Shown one piece after another: positions 60,693-64,000 of a stretch of 64,000 nucleotides of DNA. The position numbers and the translations under genes were made by a program. A model generated the notes under the pieces. That model searched no databases. It was not told the DNA's origin and saw nothing but the letters and a program-made list of their open reading frames with translations. Each line of letters starts with the position of its first letter. Position 1 is the stretch's first letter. The stretch comes from Deltaproteobacteria bacterium (lineage in GTDB: Bacteria > JAGRBM01 > JAHCIT01), in contig JAHCIT010000002.1 of the NCBI GenBank assembly GCA_026129095.1, positions 450,530-514,529 on the forward strand. The letters run 5' to 3'.

Positions 60693-61556
60693 TTAGCGGT
60701 TCTTTCCAACCGTGCGCTCGGCGGCAATCAGGGTGTTTTCCATCAGCTTGGCAATAGTCATGGGCCCCACGCCGCCGGGCACCGGCGTAATGAAACCGGC
60801 CCGCTGACTGGCGGCACCGAATTCCACGTCACCCACGAGCTTTCCGCCAGGCAAACGGTTGATACCTACGTCGATAACAACCGCTCCCTCGCGGATCCAG
60901 TCGCCTTTCACAAATTCTGCCCTGCCAACGGCCGCTACAACCAGACCAGCTCTCCGCACCGATTCGGGCAGGTTTCTGGTTCTGGAATGGCAGATGGTAA
61001 CCGTGGCGTTCTGCTCCAGCAGCATGAGAGCAACGGGCTTTCCCACGATATTGCTTCGCCCGATCACCACCGCTTCCTCACCCTCTATCCTGATGCCAGT
61101 CGACCGGATGAGATCAAGGCAGCCTGACGGGGTGCACGGGCGAAAACCCTCCAGTCCAGATGCCAGAGCGCCCACGTTCATGGGATGAAAACCATCTACA
61201 TCTTTCCGGGGATCAATACGTAGTAAAACCGCACGCTCATCGACCTGTTTGGGAAGCGGAAGCTGCACCAGAATGCCGTGAATATCCGGCCGGGCATTCA
61301 GGGAGTCTACCACCTTTAGGAGTTCTTCCTGTGTTACCGTTCCAGGCAGGTCAATCTGTTCGGAATGAAAACCGGCCTCCGCCGCCGCCTTGCCCTTGTT
61401 CCGGACATAAACCTGGGAAGCCGGATCGCTTCCAGCGAGCACGACGGCGAGGCCTGGGCGGACCCCGTGTGTACGTTCCAGTTCGCCAGCCAGAACGGCA
61501 ATACCCTTGCGAAGAGTGGCTGCGATCTCTTTTCCGTCGATAATTTGCGCGGCCAT
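60693..61556 (-). CDS. folD: Methylene-THF dehydrogenase/cyclohydrolase FolD
   Basis: 287 residues, normal length. FolD converts methylene-THF to 10-formyl-THF (NADP-linked oxidation, then cyclohydrolysis). Conserved pieces: [17 protein letters not shown] with the catalytic Lys, [34 protein letters not shown] and the final [13 protein letters not shown]. It directly precedes gcvT on the minus strand. Its product is the cofactor for PurH encoded at 389. No strong ribosome site precedes the ATG. Confidence 0.95.
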   Translation of the reverse strand: MAAQIIDGKEIAATLRKGIAVLAGELERTHGVRPGLAVVLAGSDPASQVYVRNKGKAAAEAGFHSEQIDLPGTVTQEELLKVVDSLNARPDIHGILVQLPLPKQVDERAVLLRIDPRKDVDGFHPMNVGALASGLEGFRPCTPSGCLDLIRSTGIRIEGEEAVVIGRSNIVGKPVALMLLEQNATVTICHSRTRNLPESVRRAGLVVAAVGRAEFVKGDWIREGAVVIDVGINRLPGGKLVGDVEFGAASQRAGFITPVPGGVGPMTIAKLMENTLIAAERTVGKNR

Positions 61557-61610
61557 GCGGAAGGTATGTATCCGGGCCGTACCCTGAAGGGCAATTCAGG
61601 AAATAAGGGG

Positions 61611-62006
61611 TCAGCTGGGAAGCGACTTCAGCTGCTTGATAAGCGCCTGGCAGTCGCCAAAAAGCTGTCCGATCTTCCCCGGCTTGGCGAGTTTGACCGC
61701 GAGGAAGATCTTGTCATCAAGTTGATAGAAGAGAATCCCGCCCCTGTCGGCCAGGACCACCATCGAAAAAAGCCGGTTACAGTCGAGCTCGCTCACAATC
61801 GTCGGCGCGGCAGCCGACACCGCCGACACCATGCCCCCCAGCTTCAGATCCAGCTCGCCGGATTCGTCTTTCGGATAGGAATGAATCACCACCCCATCGT
61901 CCGACACGAGGCTGATTGCACCGACCAGCGGACGCTCTTCGACAAACTTCTTGAAGATTCCCGAGATCACTTCGAAGTTCGCCGAGACGATATCATCCAG
62001 ACTCAT
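61611..62006 (-). CDS. Roadblock/LC7 domain protein
   Basis: 131 residues with the roadblock pattern: an N-terminal helix (SGIFKKFVEERP), VGAISLVSDDGVVIHSYP, a central helix and LFSMVVLADRGGILFYQLDDKIFLAVKL. Roadblock proteins form dimers that regulate small GTPases; the MglA cognate MglB lies at 19277. A second roadblock protein may regulate another MglA-like GTPase or act at a different pole. It is followed by folD on the same strand (54 bases between). The partner is not in this window. Confidence 0.85.
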   Translation of the reverse strand: MSLDDIVSANFEVISGIFKKFVEERPLVGAISLVSDDGVVIHSYPKDESGELDLKLGGMVSAVSAAAPTIVSELDCNRLFSMVVLADRGGILFYQLDDKIFLAVKLAKPGKIGQLFGDCQALIKQLKSLPS

Positions 62007-62085
62007 AACGCGGGAATCCTTACCTGCATGCGGAAATTATTGCGATAATGCCCCGGCAGGACCGGAAAGTAAAGCCCTAACATTA

Positions 62086-62709
62086 TCAGGGGGTTGCGGG
62101 TTTTTTCGGCGGGGGGGGCGGATCGCCTGCCCTGCGCATGAGCAGGGCCGTGACAATCGTAACCTGCAGTGCGGCCGGGTTAGTGGTTTGTCCGGATGCG
62201 GTTCCAAGCACGCGGCCTGTTTTATCCACCACGATGTAGTGAGGAGCAAGCTTCGGGTCCGTTCCGAGCACTCCGGCCACGACACCATCCAGATCAAACA
62301 TCACCGGCCGCTCATAATGCCGGTTCTCCAATAACTTGCCCAGGTCTTCCGGCTTGCCCGTAACCAGATACAGAAGCTTGGCATTCGCCTTGATGATGGC
62401 GTTTGCCAATGCCCGGTTCGATCCCGCCGCCCGGTCGCACAGGTCGCAATCTTCGGTCTCGATAATCAGAACCAACGCCTCAACGCCCGGATCTTTCAGG
62501 AATGACCGGATCGTTCCCATCCCGGTCACCCCATTTATCAGTACCGGGAGCTCCGTATCGAGTGCGATGCCGGCCGCGCCGACGACGCTCGCCACTGGCC
62601 TGGCAACTGCCATCGGGACGGTTGTCAGTAGTATCGCCAGCACAGTGGCTGCGATACTGAATGCGGATCCAAACCGGACCATCTTCCGAAAAACTCCATC
62701 CGTTTTCAT
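62086..62709 (-). CDS. Exported thioredoxin-like protein
   Basis: 207 residues from the ATG at 62709; the frame extends upstream by 16 residues to 62757, but that would overlap the divergent YciI gene. An N-terminal hydrophobic run (ILLTTVPMAVARPVASVV) suggests export. The core LVLIIETEDCDLCDRA is a CxxC thioredoxin-like active-site strand, followed by LLYLVTGKPEDLGKLL and HYIVVDKTGRVLGT, typical of the fold. The C-terminus is Pro-rich. Probable role: a periplasmic thiol oxidoreductase or a redox-inactive relative. Confidence 0.65.
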   Translation of the reverse strand: MKTDGVFRKMVRFGSAFSIAATVLAILLTTVPMAVARPVASVVGAAGIALDTELPVLINGVTGMGTIRSFLKDPGVEALVLIIETEDCDLCDRAAGSNRALANAIIKANAKLLYLVTGKPEDLGKLLENRHYERPVMFDLDGVVAGVLGTDPKLAPHYIVVDKTGRVLGTASGQTTNPAALQVTIVTALLMRRAGDPPPPPKKPATP

Positions 62710-62750
62710 GACAAACCGGTTATAACGCCTGTCGAAAGAGAGTTGAAGTG

Positions 62751-63041
62751 ATGCCACATTTCATCCTGATAGGTCGCGATGGCCCGGACGCACTTGAGCG
62801 GCGGCTTAAGGCGCGTGACGAGCATCTGGCCGGTCTCAGGGAACTCGAAAAAGCAGGTAAACTCGTCGTCGCCGGTCCCATCCGGAATGGCGACAAGCCG
62901 GTGGGGACCGTTGCCATTTTTGAAAGCGACAGCCTGGAAACGGCTCGCTCACTCATGGACCGGGATCCGTATGTGCGCGAAGGTGTATTCGAATCCTGGT
63001 CGGTTGAGCCGTACTTGGTGGTTCTGCCGAAACGGGAATAG
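62751..63041 (+). CDS. YciI-family protein
   Basis: 96 residues from the ATG at 62751. The ferredoxin-like fold of YciI is evident: HFILIGRDGPDALERRLKARDEHLAGL with the conserved His, then GKLVVAGPIRNGDKPVGTVAIFESDS and the DRDPYVREGVFESWSVEPY tail. Members are small dimers; a chlorite/peroxide-type or general enzymatic role has been suggested in the literature but is not established. It is divergent from the thioredoxin-like gene and converges with the next membrane-protein gene (four bases). Confidence 0.85.
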   Translation: MPHFILIGRDGPDALERRLKARDEHLAGLRELEKAGKLVVAGPIRNGDKPVGTVAIFESDSLETARSLMDRDPYVREGVFESWSVEPYLVVLPKRE

Positions 63042-63045
63042 TGTT

Positions 63046-63576
63046 TTATACCCCCGGAAACATCCGTCCGTTTTCCTTAACCAGTACAATGCCCCAGTAG
63101 ATGATAATTCCGATCAGCACGATAAGGATCCAGTGAAGTCTTTTCAGCTTGTGCTGATAAAGCAGCAATGCCGCGTCACGGTCAGCGGCGGGAACAAGTC
63201 CCTTCGCAATCCGGATGTATTTCATTCCGAGAGCGAACATGGCCATCGACATAAGCATCACGTACAAAAACACGAAACCGAGTTTGATGCCCAGCACCGG
63301 ACCCACCTGGCGGAAATAATCCAGCCCATAGGCAGCCTTGTATTTGAGCAGGTTCACCACTCCGCTCATAAACATGAACAGCATCAAATACCCGTTGATA
63401 TTGATAAAAAGCCGCACCGTTTCGACCTTGCGGTCAAGAAACTCTTCCTCGTTTGGGAGTTTTGAGGCCAACGGCAGGTAAAAAAACACAAAAAACGCCA
63501 TACCGCCCAGCGACAGTGCCGTGGACGCGAGATGCACCCACAGGGCTAGCGTATCAAAATCAATGTAGGCCTTCAT
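63046..63576 (-). CDS. Four-helix membrane protein (CopD/DUF-like), unknown function
   Basis: 176 residues with four membrane helices (near 10-33, 60-80, 95-115 and 145-165), a conserved His in the first (LWVHLAST) and another (RLHWIL) near the last. The arrangement resembles CopD-type or related membrane proteins, some of which bind heme or copper via paired His. GGGAA precedes the ATG. The function is not shown. It is adjacent to the HD-GYP gene on the same strand, separated by 57 bases. Confidence 0.65.
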   Translation of the reverse strand: MKAYIDFDTLALWVHLASTALSLGGMAFFVFFYLPLASKLPNEEEFLDRKVETVRLFININGYLMLFMFMSGVVNLLKYKAAYGLDYFRQVGPVLGIKLGFVFLYVMLMSMAMFALGMKYIRIAKGLVPAADRDAALLLYQHKLKRLHWILIVLIGIIIYWGIVLVKENGRMFPGV

Positions 63577-63633
63577 GCGTTCCCGGCCGGAGCGGGTGGC
63601 TTTACTGCCACCGGCCGCCGCGCCGAGCGCTCC

Positions 63634-64000
63634 CTAGCCTGTCCGGAGTCTGGTGTCGAGCAGTTCCAGAAAGAGGTCCGTGGCGGCCGGATCATAAAGT
63701 GAACCCCTTCCGTCCACATAGTGTTCCTTGATCATTTCCGTAGTCCATGCCTGCTTGTAACTGCGGACAGTAGCGAGAGCGTCATATACCTCCACCATGA
63801 TCAGGATATGGCCCGCCAGGGAGATATCGGAGCCACCGAGGCCCCTTGGATAACCGGAGCCATCGTACCGCTCGTGATGCTCGTAGACATATCGCCGTTC
63901 CTCCGCGAGGGATGGCACCTGGGCGAGAATCTGGTCGCCAATGGCCGGGTGCTGCCGGATCTGGTCTCTTTCGTCTTTCGTCAGCGGACCGCCCTTCTGC
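63634..64000 (-). CDS. C-terminal part of an HD-GYP c-di-GMP phosphodiesterase (truncated by window edge)
   Basis: The frame is open from 64000 downward to the stop at 63634; the first 27 residues read from the edge include RQHPAIGDQIL, part of the HD-GYP helix set. Visible hallmarks: HHERYDGSGYPRGLGG (the GYP signature in its GSGYP form), DISLAGHILIMVEVYDAL and the family C-terminus FLELL. The upstream HD catalytic pair and any sensor domain are outside the window. Predicted function: hydrolysis of c-di-GMP. Confidence 0.85.
   Translation of the reverse strand, partial: QKGGPLTKDERDQIRQHPAIGDQILAQVPSLAEERRYVYEHHERYDGSGYPRGLGGSDISLAGHILIMVEVYDALATVRSYKQAWTTEMIKEHYVDGRGSLYDPAATDLFLELLDTRLRTG

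Overview
The window is a gene-dense (roughly 60% GC) stretch of a Gram-negative bacterial chromosome. The best taxonomic clue is a small GTPase at 19783-20370 that is almost residue-for-residue the myxobacterial polarity switch MglA, with its roadblock partner MglB just upstream in a ybaB-recR-mglB-mglA block. Other clues agree: two zinc-ribbon/GYF/TPR membrane proteins, two PilT-type ATPases, squalene-hopene cyclase, many lipoproteins with Sec signals, and PilZ and HD-GYP c-di-GMP proteins. I infer a deltaproteobacterial-grade lineage (Myxococcota or a related, possibly uncultured phylum). The species cannot be named from sequence alone. I saw no prophage, insertion sequence, CRISPR array or integrase; this looks like core chromosome.

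Layout. 1-4.8 kb: end of an unknown gene, purH, a transporter/poly(A) polymerase fusion reading frame, and a small Cys-rich protein. 4.8-10.8 kb (minus): two large ZnR-GYF-TM-TPR proteins. 11-12.7 kb: a short coupled ORF and an amidase. 12.7-14.8 kb: divergent zinc module (COG0523 GTPase and ZIP transporter). 14.8-17.6 kb (minus): an FG-GAP repeat secreted protein and a membrane-tethered tandem winged-helix protein. 18-22 kb: ybaB, recR, mglB, mglA, then a GerW/DUF2953/GerW-like trio. 22-24 kb (minus): envelope lipoproteins, including an LpoB/CsgG-like and YcfL-like pair. 24.3-26.8 kb: YajQ, NDH-2 and RibD-type reductase. 26.8-27.6 kb: a long non-coding stretch, then a Fur-family regulator. 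28.3-33.5 kb: a lipoprotein, a nuclease-helicase fusion and a large exported protein. 33.7-36.2 kb: a GAF-like protein, a PilZ protein and a TPR/double cNMP-domain protein. 36.3-40 kb: thiG, thiE, lexA (minus), a DsbA-fold isomerase and a ROK kinase. 40-46.6 kb: two PilT-like ATPases, glycerate kinase, a beta-propeller lipoprotein, mutY and an H-NOX-like protein. 47.3-48.3 kb: a pseudouridine synthase and the initiator tRNA. 48.4-55.1 kb: a lipoprotein, then an operon of heterodimeric ABC exporter, radical SAM protein and EamA transporter. 55.1-64 kb (mostly minus): an SDR, squalene-hopene cyclase, glutamate-cysteine ligase, gcvT, folD, a roadblock protein, a thioredoxin-like protein, YciI (plus strand), a membrane protein and the end of an HD-GYP gene.

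How it fits together. The most coherent theme is surface motility and polarity: MglA/MglB, a second roadblock protein, ZnR-GYF-TM-TPR proteins resembling the domain plan of the MglA effector GltJ, paired PilT motors (one with altered catalytic boxes), and several cyclic-nucleotide readers. Secondary themes are one-carbon/purine metabolism (purH, gcvT, folD), zinc handling, DNA repair (recR, mutY, lexA, nuclease-helicase) and envelope maintenance. The most unusual single observations are the in-frame SBF transporter/poly(A) polymerase ORF, the ABC exporter/radical SAM operon with a clear asymmetric ATP site, the heme-ligand-lacking H-NOX-like protein, and the palindrome at the squalene-hopene cyclase promoter.
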